Below are positions 9,275 through 18,942 of a DNA stretch of 64,000 nucleotides, piece after piece. The stretch is taken from assembly GCF_003287495.1 (NCBI RefSeq), contig NZ_PRLE01000002.1, positions 186,001 through 250,000 on the forward strand, in the 5' to 3' direction. The notes under the pieces are model-generated. The model made no database searches. It saw nothing but the letters and a program-made list of their open reading frames with translations, and was not told the DNA's origin. Made by a program: the position numbers and the translations under genes. This DNA is from Faecalibacterium prausnitzii (GTDB lineage Bacteria > Bacillota > Clostridia > Oscillospirales > Ruminococcaceae). Each line of letters starts with the position of its first letter. Positions within the stretch are counted from its first letter, which is position 1.

Positions 9275-10600
9275 ATGCGTATTTATGATCTGATCGCAAA
9301 GAAGCGGGATGGCGGCACCCACACCCGGGAAGAGCTGGAAGCCATCGTCAACGGCTTTGTCAGCGGCGAGGTAGCCGATTACCAGATGGCGGCCTGGATG
9401 ATGGCCGTCTACCTGCGCGGCATGACCGATGAAGAAACGGCAGAGCTGACCGATGTGATGGCCCACAGCGGCGTCATGGTCGATCTTTCGCCCATCCCCG
9501 GCATCAAGGTGGACAAGCACTCCACCGGCGGCGTGGGCGATAAGACCACCTTGGTCATTGCGCCCATCGTGGCGGCCTGCGGCGTCAAGATCGCCAAAAT
9601 GAGCGGCCGTGGTCTGGGCCATACCGGCGGCACCATTGATAAGATGGAGAGCGTGCCCGGCACCCGGACAGCCCTGACCCAGGAGGAATTCTTTGCGCAG
9701 GTGAACAAGATCGGCCTCTCGGTCATCGGCCAGAGCGAGGGCATCGCCGTGGCGGATAAAAAGATGTACGCCCTGCGGGACGTGACCGCCACCGTCAGCT
9801 GCATTCCCCTCATCGCCTCCAGCATCATGTCCAAAAAGCTGGCCTCCGGCTCGGATGCCATCCTGCTGGATGTCACCACCGGCACAGGCGCGTTCATGAA
9901 GACCGTGGACCAGAGCATCGAGCTGGCCAAGCTGATGGTCTCCATTGGCACCCACCATGGCCGCCATGTGGCCGCCATGATCACCGATATGGACACCCCG
10001 CTGGGCCATAACATCGGCAACAGCCTGGAAGTGATGGAGAGCATGGACGTGCTCAAGGGCAAGGGCCCGGCCGACCTGACCGAGGTCTGCCTCCAGCTGG
10101 CCACCAATATGCTGGTGCTGGCTGATAGGGGCACCCCGGCGGAATGCCGCGCCATGGCTGAGGCTGTCATCGCGGACGGCTCCGCCTTTGAAAAGTGCAA
10201 GCAGATGTTCGCAGCCCAGGGCGGCGACACCCGCGTGCTGGACGATTACAGCCTGTTTGCAAAGCCCGCCGCCAGCTATGAGCTGCTGGCCGAGCAGGAC
10301 GGCTACATCATCCAGAATGACGCCGAGAAGATCGGTTCTGCCAGCGTGCTGCTGGGCGCGGGTCGCCAGAAGAAAGGCGACCCGCTGGACTTTGCCGCCG
10401 GCATCGTCCTGCACAAAAAGCGCGGCGCTACCGTCCACAAGGGCGAGAGCCTGGCCACGTTCTATGGCGCGCCGGACAAGTTTGCCGCCGCCGCGGAAGA
10501 ATACCGCAGCGGCCTGGTCTACGGCGACACCCAACCCGAGGAAGCCCCGCTGGTCTACGCCCTCGTCACCAAGGACGGCGTGGAGCGGTACGACCAGTAA
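9275..10600 (+). CDS. pdp: Pyrimidine-nucleoside phosphorylase
   Basis: Phosphorolysis of uridine, thymidine and deoxyuridine to base plus (deoxy)ribose-1-phosphate. The 441-residue chain fits the family: N-terminal helical domain, then the signature KVDKHSTGGVGDKTTL (~residues 80-95, phosphate and pyrimidine site), MSGRGLGHTGGT, and a C-terminal domain ending in DGVERY. Whether it is strictly thymidine phosphorylase (deoA) or the broad enzyme cannot be told from sequence; the Firmicute context favours Pdp. It is the last gene of the nucleoside importer operon and is followed by a strong terminator. Confidence 0.93.
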   Translation: MRIYDLIAKKRDGGTHTREELEAIVNGFVSGEVADYQMAAWMMAVYLRGMTDEETAELTDVMAHSGVMVDLSPIPGIKVDKHSTGGVGDKTTLVIAPIVAACGVKIAKMSGRGLGHTGGTIDKMESVPGTRTALTQEEFFAQVNKIGLSVIGQSEGIAVADKKMYALRDVTATVSCIPLIASSIMSKKLASGSDAILLDVTTGTGAFMKTVDQSIELAKLMVSIGTHHGRHVAAMITDMDTPLGHNIGNSLEVMESMDVLKGKGPADLTEVCLQLATNMLVLADRGTPAECRAMAEAVIADGSAFEKCKQMFAAQGGDTRVLDDYSLFAKPAASYELLAEQDGYIIQNDAEKIGSASVLLGAGRQKKGDPLDFAAGIVLHKKRGATVHKGESLATFYGAPDKFAAAAEEYRSGLVYGDTQPEEAPLVYALVTKDGVERYDQ

Positions 10601-10620
10601 GCGGTTTCGTTCAAGATGCG

Positions 10621-10658
10621 AGCAGGAGCCTGAGATGTTTCGGGCTCCTGCTTTTTGC
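10621..10658 (+). terminator. Terminator ending the nucleoside importer operon
   Basis: Stem GCAGGAGCC / GGGCTCCTGC followed by TTTTT. Confidence 0.88.
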
Positions 10659-10829
10659 GTGTTGGGTGCGGAAATTTTAAATCTGCCTAAGATTCCTCTC
10701 CAAAACCCCTGCATTCGTTGGAGAACGCCCGCATTTGGTGGAACTTTCTGCCCGGATGTGCTATACTAAGATTTGATATTCCCGGGCAAGGGCAGAGCAC
10801 CCGCCTGTGAGGAAAGAAAGGATTTTGGT

Positions 10830-12188
10830 ATGAAGATCGTTTTGGTAGGCGGCGGCAAGGTCGGTGCGGCATTGGCACGCCAGCTGAGTGAGGAAGGCCA
10901 TAACGTGACGGTGGTGGACACCAATAAGGCCCGTGTGGAGCACATTGGCGAGAGCTACGACGTCATGAGCATCCTGGGCAATGGTTCTTCCATCACCACC
11001 CTGTCGGAAGCGGGCGTGGAGGACGCGGACGTCTTTATTGCGGTCACGGGCTCGGACGAGCTGAACCTGCTGTGCTGTATGTTCGCCAAAAAGGCGGGCC
11101 ATTGCCACGCCATTGCCCGTGTGCGCAACCCGTCTTACAGCCATGAGCTGGACTTTATCAAAAAGCAGATCGGCATTTCGGCCATCATCAACCCGGAAAT
11201 GGCAGCGGCCAAGGAAATTTCCCACCTGCTCCGCTTCCCGGGGGCCAGCAAAATCGATACCTTTGCGGGCGGCCGTGTCCGCCTCATTAAATTTGCGCTG
11301 ACCGAACAGCAGGGGCTGGACGGCGTAGCCATCCATGAGATCCCCACCCGGCTCAAGAGCGACATTCTGGTCTGCGCCGTGGAGCGGGACGGCGGGGTCA
11401 TCATCCCCAACGGCAACTTTGTGCTCCAGAACGGCGATCAGGTCACGTTCCTTGCCACGCAGGAAAAGGCCCACGAGTTCTTCCAGCGCATCCACCTGCC
11501 GGTGCGCCCGGTGCGCAACGCCCTCATCGTGGGCGGCGGCGCCATCGCGTACTACCTGAGCCAGGAGCTGCTGGAAAATCATGTCCGTGTCCGGATCGTG
11601 GAGCGGGACCCGGCCCGCTGCAATGAGCTGGCAGAGTCCCTGCCCGGGGCTCAGATCCTGAACGAGGATGGTTCCAATCGCGAGTTCCTCCTCTCCGAGG
11701 GGCTGGAATCCACCGAGGCGTTCGTGGCGCTGACCAACATCGACGAGGAAAACGTTTTGCTGACTCTGTTTGCCAAAAAGCATTCCCAGGGCAAGCTGGT
11801 CACCAAGATCAACCGGCTGGAGTTTGACGACATTCTGGCCGGGCTGGATCTGGGCAGCATCGTCTACCCCAAGTACATGACCTGCGATTACATCGTGCAG
11901 TATGTCCGTGCCCTGCAGAACGAGGCGGGCAACAACATCAAGACCCTCTACCGCATTCTGGACGACCGCGTGGAAGCACTGGAATTTACCGTCCATGAGG
12001 AGAGCAAGGCCACGGGCGTGCCCCTGAGCCAGCTCCACCTCAAGAAAAACCTGCTGCTCTGCTGCATTACCCGCGGCAATGAGATCCGCATCCCCCGCGG
12101 CGGCGACCAGATCCGGGTGGGCGACAATGTCATCGTTGTCACGCTGGAGCACGGCCTGCACGACCTGCGGGACATTGTGGAAGACTGA
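10830..12188 (+). CDS. trkA: Trk potassium uptake protein TrkA
   Basis: Cytoplasmic gating subunit of the Trk K+ uptake system. It has 452 residues with two tandem RCK modules: each starts with a Rossmann motif (VLVGGGKVGAALA near residue 4, LIVGGGAIAYYLS near 235) followed by an RCK-C domain. The ATG at 10830 has AAAGGA upstream and begins directly at the first Rossmann strand; a longer frame upstream adds 19 residues without support. trkH starts 15 bases after. RCK-C domains of Firmicute K+ transporters are known c-di-AMP targets, and a c-di-AMP cyclase gene lies 7 kb away; a functional link here is inference. Confidence 0.95.
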   Translation: MKIVLVGGGKVGAALARQLSEEGHNVTVVDTNKARVEHIGESYDVMSILGNGSSITTLSEAGVEDADVFIAVTGSDELNLLCCMFAKKAGHCHAIARVRNPSYSHELDFIKKQIGISAIINPEMAAAKEISHLLRFPGASKIDTFAGGRVRLIKFALTEQQGLDGVAIHEIPTRLKSDILVCAVERDGGVIIPNGNFVLQNGDQVTFLATQEKAHEFFQRIHLPVRPVRNALIVGGGAIAYYLSQELLENHVRVRIVERDPARCNELAESLPGAQILNEDGSNREFLLSEGLESTEAFVALTNIDEENVLLTLFAKKHSQGKLVTKINRLEFDDILAGLDLGSIVYPKYMTCDYIVQYVRALQNEAGNNIKTLYRILDDRVEALEFTVHEESKATGVPLSQLHLKKNLLLCCITRGNEIRIPRGGDQIRVGDNVIVVTLEHGLHDLRDIVED

Positions 12189-12203
12189 CGGAGGACATGA
12201 CGT

Positions 12204-13646
12204 ATGAATTATGCGATCGTGTTCCGGCTGCTGAGCTATATTCTGTTTTGTGAGGCGGCGCTGCTGCTGCTGCCCGCCATCGCCAGCCTGTGCTATGGGG
12301 AGTGGAGCGTGCTGGGCGTCTTTGTGCTTACGGCGGCACTCTGCCTGGTGCTGGGGTTGCTGCTGCGGCGGATCAAGCCTTCCAGCAAGGTGTTCTACAT
12401 GCGGGAAGGTTTTGCCACCACGGCCCTGAGCTGGGTCGTCATCAGTATCATGGGGGCCATCCCCTTTGTGCTCACGGGCTGCATCCCCAACCCGGTGGAT
12501 GCCATGTTTGAGACGGTGTCTGGCTTTACCACCACGGGTGCCAGCATCCTGCCCGCCGTGGAGGGGCTGCCCAAGGGAGTTCTGTTCTGGCGCAGCTTCA
12601 CCCACTGGATCGGCGGCATGGGTGTTCTGGTCTTCCTGCTCTCGCTGCTGCCCCTGACTGGCGGCTCCCATGTCAACCTGATGAAAGCCGAGAGCCCCGG
12701 CCCCCAGGTGGATAAGCTGGTGCCAAAAGTACAGTCCACGGCCAAAATTCTGTACGGAATCTATTTTGCACTGACCGTGCTGGAATTTCTCTTCCTGCTG
12801 GTGGGGCGGATGCCGGTGTTTGACGCCATGCTGACGGCGTTCGGCACGGCGGGTACCGGCGGCTTCGGATTCAAGAACGACAGTTTCGGCAGTCTTTCGC
12901 CCTATATTCAGTGGGTCGTGACCATCTTCATGATCCTGTTTGGTGTCAACTTCAACACCTATTTCCTGCTGCTGCTGCGCCGGTTCCGGCGGGCAGCCGC
13001 CAGCGAAGAAGTGCGCGGCTACTTCCTCATCATTCTGGTGGCAATCGGCATCATCACCCTGAATATCCATGGGATGTACGACAGCCTGGGTGTGGCGCTC
13101 CGCCATGCGGCGTTCCAGGTGGGCTCCATCATCACCACCACCGGCTTTTCCAGCTGTGATTTTGACCTCTGGCCCACCCTCTCCAAGGAAGTGCTGGTCA
13201 TGCTGATGTTCGTGGGTGCCTGCGCGGGCAGCACGGGCGGCGGCATCAAGGTGAGCCGCATCCTCATCCTGGGCAAGACGCTGGGCAAGGAGCTCAAGCA
13301 GGCCCTTCATCCCCAGGTGGTGGCCCCGGCCCGGATGGACGGCAAGCTCATCAACCATGAGACCATCCGCGCCACCAATGTTTTCCTTGCGGCCTACATC
13401 TTTATTTTTGCCGCGTCGCTGTTCTTGATCAGTCTGGATGGCTTTGATATGGTGACCAACTTTACCGCCATTGCCGCCACCCTGAACAACATCGGCCCCG
13501 GCCTCAATCAGGTAGGCCCCATGATGAACTTTGGCGGCTTCTCCAACCCTGCCAAGCTCGTCATGATCTTTGACATGCTGGCCGGCCGCCTGGAAATCTT
13601 CCCCATGCTGGTACTCTTCCTGCCGGACACCTGGCGGAAATTCTGA
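12204..13646 (+). CDS. trkH: Trk potassium uptake protein TrkH
   Basis: Membrane pore subunit for K+ uptake, 480 residues, about ten to twelve membrane segments with four pore loops. Selectivity-filter glycines are visible in [26 protein letters not shown] and in the final NNIGPGL. Translation is likely coupled to trkA (15-base gap, GGAGGACATG before the ATG). A bidirectional terminator follows, and the next gene is convergent. Confidence 0.95.
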   Translation: MNYAIVFRLLSYILFCEAALLLLPAIASLCYGEWSVLGVFVLTAALCLVLGLLLRRIKPSSKVFYMREGFATTALSWVVISIMGAIPFVLTGCIPNPVDAMFETVSGFTTTGASILPAVEGLPKGVLFWRSFTHWIGGMGVLVFLLSLLPLTGGSHVNLMKAESPGPQVDKLVPKVQSTAKILYGIYFALTVLEFLFLLVGRMPVFDAMLTAFGTAGTGGFGFKNDSFGSLSPYIQWVVTIFMILFGVNFNTYFLLLLRRFRRAAASEEVRGYFLIILVAIGIITLNIHGMYDSLGVALRHAAFQVGSIITTTGFSSCDFDLWPTLSKEVLVMLMFVGACAGSTGGGIKVSRILILGKTLGKELKQALHPQVVAPARMDGKLINHETIRATNVFLAAYIFIFAASLFLISLDGFDMVTNFTAIAATLNNIGPGLNQVGPMMNFGGFSNPAKLVMIFDMLAGRLEIFPMLVLFLPDTWRKF

Positions 13647-13664
13647 AAATCTTACCGCAAACAA

Positions 13665-13699
13665 AAAAGGCTTCCCGTTTTATCAGCGGGGAGCCTTTT
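13665..13699. terminator. Bidirectional terminator between trkH and comM
   Basis: AAAAGGCTTCCCG and CGGGGAGCCTTTT form a stem flanked by A and T runs between convergent genes. Confidence 0.85.
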
Positions 13700-13716
13700 C
13701 TGATGTTGGAAATCGG

Positions 13717-15255
13717 TTATAGCTCTACTTTTTCCTGCGCGCGATATTGCAGCGCTTCCAGCAGGGAATCTTCGTCTAACAATTGCTTTCCTGCCAGGTC
13801 GGCCACGGTGCGGGCTACCCGGAGGATGCGGTCATGGGCGCGGGCGGAGAGGCCCAGCGTCTCATACGAGGCGCGGAGGAGCCGCTCGGCAGCGGGGGTC
13901 ATCCGGCAGACGCGGCGTACTTGCCCGGCGGTGAGCCGGGCGTTGCAGTGCACGCCCTCAAAGCCGGGGGCAGCGTACCGCTTTGCCTGAACCTGTCGGG
14001 CAAACAGTACCTGCCTGCGCAGGTCGGCGCTGCTCTCAGCGGAGGCGGTGCCGTGCAGCTCGTCAAAGGCAACGGGGTCCATCTCCACGCAGAGGTCGAT
14101 GCGATCCAGCAGCGGACCGGACACCCGGCTGCGGTATTGCCGCACCGCGCTCAGGGAGCAGGTGCATGGCCGGGTTGGGTGGCCGTAGTAACCGCACTTG
14201 CAGGGGTTCATAGCGGCGACCAGCTGAAAATGGCTGGGGTATGTGGCACTGCCCGCGGCCCGGCTGACGGTGATCTGACCGTCTTCCAGCGGCTGACGGA
14301 GCACTTCGAGGCTTTCGCGGGAGAACTCCGGCAGTTCATCCAGGAACAGCACGCCGCAGTTGGCCAGACTGCACTCGCCGGGGCGGAACTGTGCTCCGCC
14401 GCCGGCCAGCGAGACAGCGCTGGCCGAGTGGTGCGGGCTGCGGAACGGCCTGGCCGTGACAAGGCCCCGGCCCTTGGGCATCTGCCCGGCGATGGAATAG
14501 ATTTTGGTCGTCTCCACGGCTTCCTCCCGGGTGAGCGGAGGAAGGATCCCGGGCAGGCGCTTGGCCAGCATGGATTTGCCGGTGCCCGGAGCCCCGATGA
14601 GGAGCACATTGTGTCCGCCGGCAGCCGCCAGCACCATGGCCCGGCGGGCCAGCGGCTGACCCATTACGTCCGCAAAATCCGGGGCGGCGTTCCAGGCGTC
14701 GGTGGGGTCAAAGGGAGCGCAGCGGATGGGGGAGATGGGCCGGATGCCCCGCAGGGCGTCCACCACTTCCAGCGCCGTGTGGGCAGGGTAGACCAGCATG
14801 GTGTCTCCGCAGGCCTCGGCTGCTTCGGCCGCGTTCTCCGCAGGGACATACAGGGCCTGCACCCCGCTGGCGGCAGCCGTCAGGGCCATGGGCAGCACGC
14901 CGGACACCGGGCGGAGGCTGCCATCCAGCGCCAGCTCCCCCAGAAAGGCGGCTTCTTCCGGCGGGGGCTCGATCTGCCCGGCCGAGGAGAGGACGGCCAG
15001 CAGCAGGGGCAAGTCGTACACGGGGCCGGTCTTGCGGACATCGGCCGGGGCCAGGTTGACCGTGATGCGGCGGTCCGGCCACTTGAACCCCAGGTTGCGG
15101 GCGGCGGCGTGGACACGGTCGCCGCTTTCCCGCACGGCGGAATCGGGCAGGCCGACAATGGAGAGGGCGGGCATCCCGCCCGAGACGTCGGCTTCCACTG
15201 CGACAGCAAAGCCGTTGAGACCATTGAGACCAAAGCTTCTGATAACGGAATACAT
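13717..15255 (-). CDS. comM: YifB/ComM-family Mg-chelatase-like AAA+ ATPase
   Basis: AAA+ ATPase of the YifB/ComM family; in naturally competent bacteria ComM is a branch-migration helicase for transformation DNA, and its role here is unknown. It has 512 residues, full length: an N-terminal Lon-like/ChlI domain (MYSVIRSFGLNG, SIVGLPDSAVRESGDRV), the AAA core with Walker A GAPGTGKSMLA and FLDELPEFSR as Walker B region, and a C-terminal Mg-chelatase domain. Four cysteines in CKCGYYGHPTRPCTC form the usual zinc-like cluster. I chose ATG 15255 for its AAAAGGAG site; the open frame extends further but without family similarity. Confidence 0.92.
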   Translation of the reverse strand: MYSVIRSFGLNGLNGFAVAVEADVSGGMPALSIVGLPDSAVRESGDRVHAAARNLGFKWPDRRITVNLAPADVRKTGPVYDLPLLLAVLSSAGQIEPPPEEAAFLGELALDGSLRPVSGVLPMALTAAASGVQALYVPAENAAEAAEACGDTMLVYPAHTALEVVDALRGIRPISPIRCAPFDPTDAWNAAPDFADVMGQPLARRAMVLAAAGGHNVLLIGAPGTGKSMLAKRLPGILPPLTREEAVETTKIYSIAGQMPKGRGLVTARPFRSPHHSASAVSLAGGGAQFRPGECSLANCGVLFLDELPEFSRESLEVLRQPLEDGQITVSRAAGSATYPSHFQLVAAMNPCKCGYYGHPTRPCTCSLSAVRQYRSRVSGPLLDRIDLCVEMDPVAFDELHGTASAESSADLRRQVLFARQVQAKRYAAPGFEGVHCNARLTAGQVRRVCRMTPAAERLLRASYETLGLSARAHDRILRVARTVADLAGKQLLDEDSLLEALQYRAQEKVEL

Positions 15256-15414
15256 GGCGCTCCTTTTGCCCGGAGGGCGGTCAAGAGAGAGAACGGTTAA
15301 GAAATGGTAAAGAATGGTATTGAACGTCAAACTTCGACAGCAAAGATTCCTAAAATAAATTATAGTAAAGGGCGTGAACGTTGTCAATGCGTCAAAAAAA
15401 AGAGGAGGTTTTTT

Positions 15415-15807
15415 ATGAATACGCGAGAGTATTGCTGCTACACCCGCCCTTATTCGGAAATCGAAGGCTTACAGCTGGCACACACATTGCTTTACAGTGC
15501 CAGTGCACAGCCGGAGGGCATTGTACTGGAGCTGCGTGTCCAGCAGGGCGGCGGGAACTACACCAGCCGGGTGGTCTGCCCGGACGGCAGTTTTGCCCGC
15601 GTGATGCGGCTGATGCGGTACTTATGCGAGAACGGGATCGGCCCCGGGCAGTGGCTGGATGTATTGGATGACCTGCACCAGCCCTACCGCCCGCTGGCCA
15701 CGGTGGAGGACGAGCCCGGGGAAGAGGATTCCCGGGAATTTGTACCATTTGCCGGTTTTAATACGGAAAACTTGTTGCATAATACAGAATTGACACAAAG
15801 CGTGTAA
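15415..15807 (+). CDS. Hypothetical protein, 130 residues
   Basis: I do not recognise this gene. It encodes a soluble, acidic protein of 130 residues with YCCYTRPYSEIEGLQLAHTLLY at its N-terminus (a basic/aromatic start), a central part resembling an antiparallel sheet (EGIVLELRVQQGG, SRVVCPDGSFARV), a helix RVMRLMRYLCENGI and an acidic C-terminal tail. No signal peptide or membrane segment is seen. AGAGGAGG before ATG 15415 strongly supports this start. It has its own upstream region between comM (divergent) and phosphoglucomutase; the promoter of the latter overlaps its 3' end. Confidence 0.75.
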   Translation: MNTREYCCYTRPYSEIEGLQLAHTLLYSASAQPEGIVLELRVQQGGGNYTSRVVCPDGSFARVMRLMRYLCENGIGPGQWLDVLDDLHQPYRPLATVEDEPGEEDSREFVPFAGFNTENLLHNTELTQSV

Positions 15808-15818
15808 AAGCTTATATT
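15790..15818 (+). promoter_or_regulatory. Phosphoglucomutase promoter
   Basis: TTGACA (15790-15795), 17-base spacer, TATATT (15813-15818). It overlaps the last codons of the preceding gene. Confidence 0.65.
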
Positions 15819-15880
15819 ATAATTAGGCTGATTAAACTACCATTTTCCCGGCAAAAAACAATAAAGGTAAGGTGTGCAAC

Positions 15881-17563
15881 ATGTATCAGGAAGAGTATAA
15901 GCGCTGGCTGGCAGCGGATCTTGAGGACGCTGACCTGAAGCCCGAGCTGGCAAAGATTGAGGGAAACGACGATGAGATCAAAGACCGCTTTGCGGTTGCA
16001 CTGAAATTTGGCACCGCCGGTCTGCGCGGCGTTCTGGGCGCCGGCACCAACCGGATGAACATTTATGTGGTCCGTCAGGCCACGCAGGGCCTGGCAAACT
16101 GGGTCAAGACCCAGGGCGGCACCCAGACGGTGGCCATCAGCTATGACAGCCGCCTTAAGAGCGATATCTTTGCCAAGACCGCTGCCGGTGTTCTGGCAGC
16201 CAACGGCATCAAGGTGCGCATTTATGATGCTCTGATGCCGGTTCCGGCCCTGAGCTTTGCCACCCGTTACTACAACTGCAACGCGGGCATCATGGTCACG
16301 GCTTCCCACAACCCGGCCAAGTACAACGGCTACAAGGCCTACGGCCCGGATGGCTGCCAGATGACCGATGACGCCGCTGCCATCGTGTACGATGAGATCC
16401 AGAAGACCGATGTGCTGACCGGTGCCAAGTACATCTCGTTTGCACAGGGCGTGGAGGATGGCCTCATCCGCTTTGTGGGCGATGACTGCAAGGATGCCCT
16501 GTACGCTGCCATCGAGGCACGCCAGGTCCGCCCGGGCCTGTGCAAGACCGCCGGCCTCAAGCTGGTCTACAGCCCGCTGAACGGCTCTGGCCTCGTCCCG
16601 GTCACCCACGTGCTGAACGACATGGGCATCACCGACATCACCATCGTGCCCGAGCAGGAGTACCCCAACGGCTACTTCACCACCTGCTCCTACCCCAATC
16701 CCGAGATCTTCGAGGCCCTGAAGCTGGGCCTGAACCTGGCCACCGAGACCGGCGCCGACCTGATGCTGGCTACCGATCCCGATGCAGACCGCGTGGGCAT
16801 CGCCATGAAGTGCCCGGATGGCAGCTATGAGCTGGTGTCCGGCAACGAGATGGGTGCCCTGCTGCTGGATTACATCTGCGCCGGCCGCATTGAGAAAGGC
16901 ACCATGCCCAAGAACCCCGTGGCCGTCAAGTCCATCGTTTCCACCCCGCTGGCCGATGCCATCGCCGCCCACTACGGTGTCGAGATGCGCAACGTGCTGA
17001 CCGGCTTCAAGTGGATCGGCGACCAGATCGCCAATCTGGAGGCTGCCGGGGAAGTCGATCGCTTCATCTTCGGCTTTGAGGAGAGCTACGGCTACCTGGC
17101 TGGCCCCTATGTCCGCGATAAGGACGCCGTCATCGGCTCCATGCTCATCTGCGAGATGGCCGCTTACTACCGCAGCATCGGTTCTTCCATCAAGCAGCGC
17201 CTGGAGGAGATCTACAAGGAGTATGGCCGCTACCTGAACAAGGTGGACAGCTTTGAGTTCCCCGGCCTGACCGGCATGGAGAAGATGGCTTCCATCATGC
17301 AGAAGCTGCGCGACAACCCGCCCACCGAGCTGGCTGGCCACAAGGTGGTCAAGGTGACCGACTACAAGAAGCCGGAGGAGACGGGCCTGCCCGCCGCCAA
17401 TGTCCTGATCTACAGCCTGGAGAACGGTGCTACCGTTGTGGTGCGCCCCTCCGGTACCGAGCCCAAGATCAAGACCTACTTCACCACCCTGGGCAAGGAT
17501 CTGGCCGATGCACAGGCCCAGAAAGACGCTCTGGCCGCTGCCATTGAGCCCATCCTGAAGTAA
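15881..17563 (+). CDS. Phospho-sugar mutase (phosphoglucomutase)
   Basis: Alpha-D-phosphohexomutase, most likely interconverting glucose-1-P and glucose-6-P. It has 560 residues in the PgcA-like size class. The four active-site elements are visible: phosphoserine loop [14 protein letters not shown], metal loop DPDADRVG, sugar loop GFEESYGYL, and phosphate loop [11 protein letters not shown] start at ATG 15881 with AAAGGTAAGG 8 bases upstream; GTG at 15872 lies within that site. It is a single gene with its own promoter and terminator. Phosphomannomutase activity cannot be excluded. Confidence 0.93.
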   Translation: MYQEEYKRWLAADLEDADLKPELAKIEGNDDEIKDRFAVALKFGTAGLRGVLGAGTNRMNIYVVRQATQGLANWVKTQGGTQTVAISYDSRLKSDIFAKTAAGVLAANGIKVRIYDALMPVPALSFATRYYNCNAGIMVTASHNPAKYNGYKAYGPDGCQMTDDAAAIVYDEIQKTDVLTGAKYISFAQGVEDGLIRFVGDDCKDALYAAIEARQVRPGLCKTAGLKLVYSPLNGSGLVPVTHVLNDMGITDITIVPEQEYPNGYFTTCSYPNPEIFEALKLGLNLATETGADLMLATDPDADRVGIAMKCPDGSYELVSGNEMGALLLDYICAGRIEKGTMPKNPVAVKSIVSTPLADAIAAHYGVEMRNVLTGFKWIGDQIANLEAAGEVDRFIFGFEESYGYLAGPYVRDKDAVIGSMLICEMAAYYRSIGSSIKQRLEEIYKEYGRYLNKVDSFEFPGLTGMEKMASIMQKLRDNPPTELAGHKVVKVTDYKKPEETGLPAANVLIYSLENGATVVVRPSGTEPKIKTYFTTLGKDLADAQAQKDALAAAIEPILK

Positions 17564-17585
17564 AAAATAATTTCCGGAACATTTC

Positions 17586-17627
17586 GCCCCCATGCAGCGT
17601 GCAAAAGCCCTGCATGGGGGCCTTTTT
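17586..17627 (+). terminator. Phosphoglucomutase terminator
   Basis: GCCCCCATGCAG / CTGCATGGGGGC stem with CTTTTT tail. Confidence 0.9.
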
Positions 17628-17643
17628 GATGGGTGCGGGCGGG

Positions 17644-17672
17644 TTGCAGTTTGTAAGGGATTACGCTATAAT
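17644..17672 (+). promoter_or_regulatory. Promoter of the ispDF-cdaA-cdaR operon
   Basis: TTGCAG (17644-17649), 17-base spacer, TATAAT (17667-17672). Open-frame codons upstream of this promoter cannot be part of the ispDF message. Confidence 0.85.
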
Positions 17673-17742
17673 ATTCAATGTATCGTTATCCCCCTGTGCC
17701 ACGGTGCACAGGCAGTGCAAAAACAGGGCAGGTGTAAAAAAT

Positions 17743-18909
17743 TTGGAAAAGCATGTATCGGCTGTTCTGGTGGCGGCAGGCTCCTCCACCCGGATGGGAT
17801 TTGACAAGCTCAGTTTTGATCTGGGCGGGGAGACCGTGCTGGGCCGGAGCATCCGCGCGTTTGAGGAGAGCCCTCTGGTGAGCGAGATCGTTCTGGTGGC
17901 GGGCAAGAACCGCGAATACGTTGAGGCGCAGGCCGCTGCCTGCACAAAGCCCGTGCAGGTGGTGCAGGGCGGTGCCACCCGGGCCGAGAGCGCCAAAAAC
18001 GGTGTGCTGGCCGCCCATGGAGAGCTGGTGGCTGTCCACGATGCAGCGCGCCCCTTTGTGAGCGAGGCGGTCATTGAGGCCGTGGTGGAAGCCGCTGCAA
18101 AATGCGGGGCCGCTGCCCCGGCGGTGCCCGTGAAAGACACCATCAAGCAGGCCACCCGGGGCGATGGCAAAAAGGTCCCGGCGAAATGTGTGGTGGAAAC
18201 GACCCCGGACCGCAGTACCCTGTATGCGGTGCAGACGCCCCAGTGCTTTGACCGTGCCGCCTACCTGGCCGCGCTGGAAGAACTGGACGAGGAAAAAGCC
18301 CGCCTTGTTACGGACGATTGCAGCCTGTTTGAGCTGACGGACCGTACCGTGCAGCTGACACAGGGAGATTACGCCAATTTGAAGATCACGACGCGGGAGG
18401 ATCTGCCCCGCGCGAAACAGAAAGAAGGAACTGCAATGCGTATTGGTCATGGTTATGATGTTCACCGTCTGGTGGAAGGCCGCAAACTGATCCTGGGCGG
18501 TGTGGAAGTGCCCTATGAGAAAGGCCTGCTGGGCCACTCCGATGCCGATGTGCTGGCACACGCCGTCATGGACGCCGTGCTGGGCGCTGCCGCTCTGGGC
18601 GATATCGGCCAGCATTTCCCGGACACCGCCAAGGAGTACGAGGGGGCCGACAGCCTGGCGCTGGCCCGCCGTGTGGCCGAGATCCTCAAGGAGCATGGCT
18701 ACCGGATCGAGAACATTGATTCCACCATCCTCTGTCAGCGGCCCAAGCTGGCCTCCTACATCCCCGCCATGCGCCAGAAGCTGGCCGATGCCTTTGGGAT
18801 GCCGGTGGATGCCGTGAGCGTTAAGGCCACCACCGAGGAGCATCTGGGCTTTACGGGCGAGGGGCTGGGCATTGCGGCCCACGCCGTTGCCCTCATTGAA
18901 AAGCTGTAA
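17743..18909 (+). CDS. ispDF: Bifunctional IspD-IspF, MEP isoprenoid pathway
   Basis: Two consecutive steps of isoprenoid precursor synthesis: IspD (CTP + methylerythritol-4-P) and IspF (cyclodiphosphate formation). Residues 1-230 are IspD, with the nucleotide loop [16 protein letters not shown] and TPQCFDR. Residues 232-388 are IspF, with [22 protein letters not shown] and the C-terminal [12 protein letters not shown]; zinc ligands D and H are present. I propose TTG 17743 as start, because the promoter at 17644 rules out longer forms and no ATG precedes the CTP loop. AGAAGGA sits before an in-frame ATG at 18436, so free IspF could also be made. IspDF fusions are known in several bacteria. 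Confidence 0.92.
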   Translation: MEKHVSAVLVAAGSSTRMGFDKLSFDLGGETVLGRSIRAFEESPLVSEIVLVAGKNREYVEAQAAACTKPVQVVQGGATRAESAKNGVLAAHGELVAVHDAARPFVSEAVIEAVVEAAAKCGAAAPAVPVKDTIKQATRGDGKKVPAKCVVETTPDRSTLYAVQTPQCFDRAAYLAALEELDEEKARLVTDDCSLFELTDRTVQLTQGDYANLKITTREDLPRAKQKEGTAMRIGHGYDVHRLVEGRKLILGGVEVPYEKGLLGHSDADVLAHAVMDAVLGAAALGDIGQHFPDTAKEYEGADSLALARRVAEILKEHGYRIENIDSTILCQRPKLASYIPAMRQKLADAFGMPVDAVSVKATTEEHLGFTGEGLGIAAHAVALIEKL

Positions 18910-18942
18910 GAAAGCAGGAACAAAAACGGGAGTGTTACGTCG

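Noticed and set aside
10761-13664. 967-codon open frame on the minus strand
   Set aside because: Antisense of trkA and trkH, His/Gln-rich low-quality protein, no recognisable domain.
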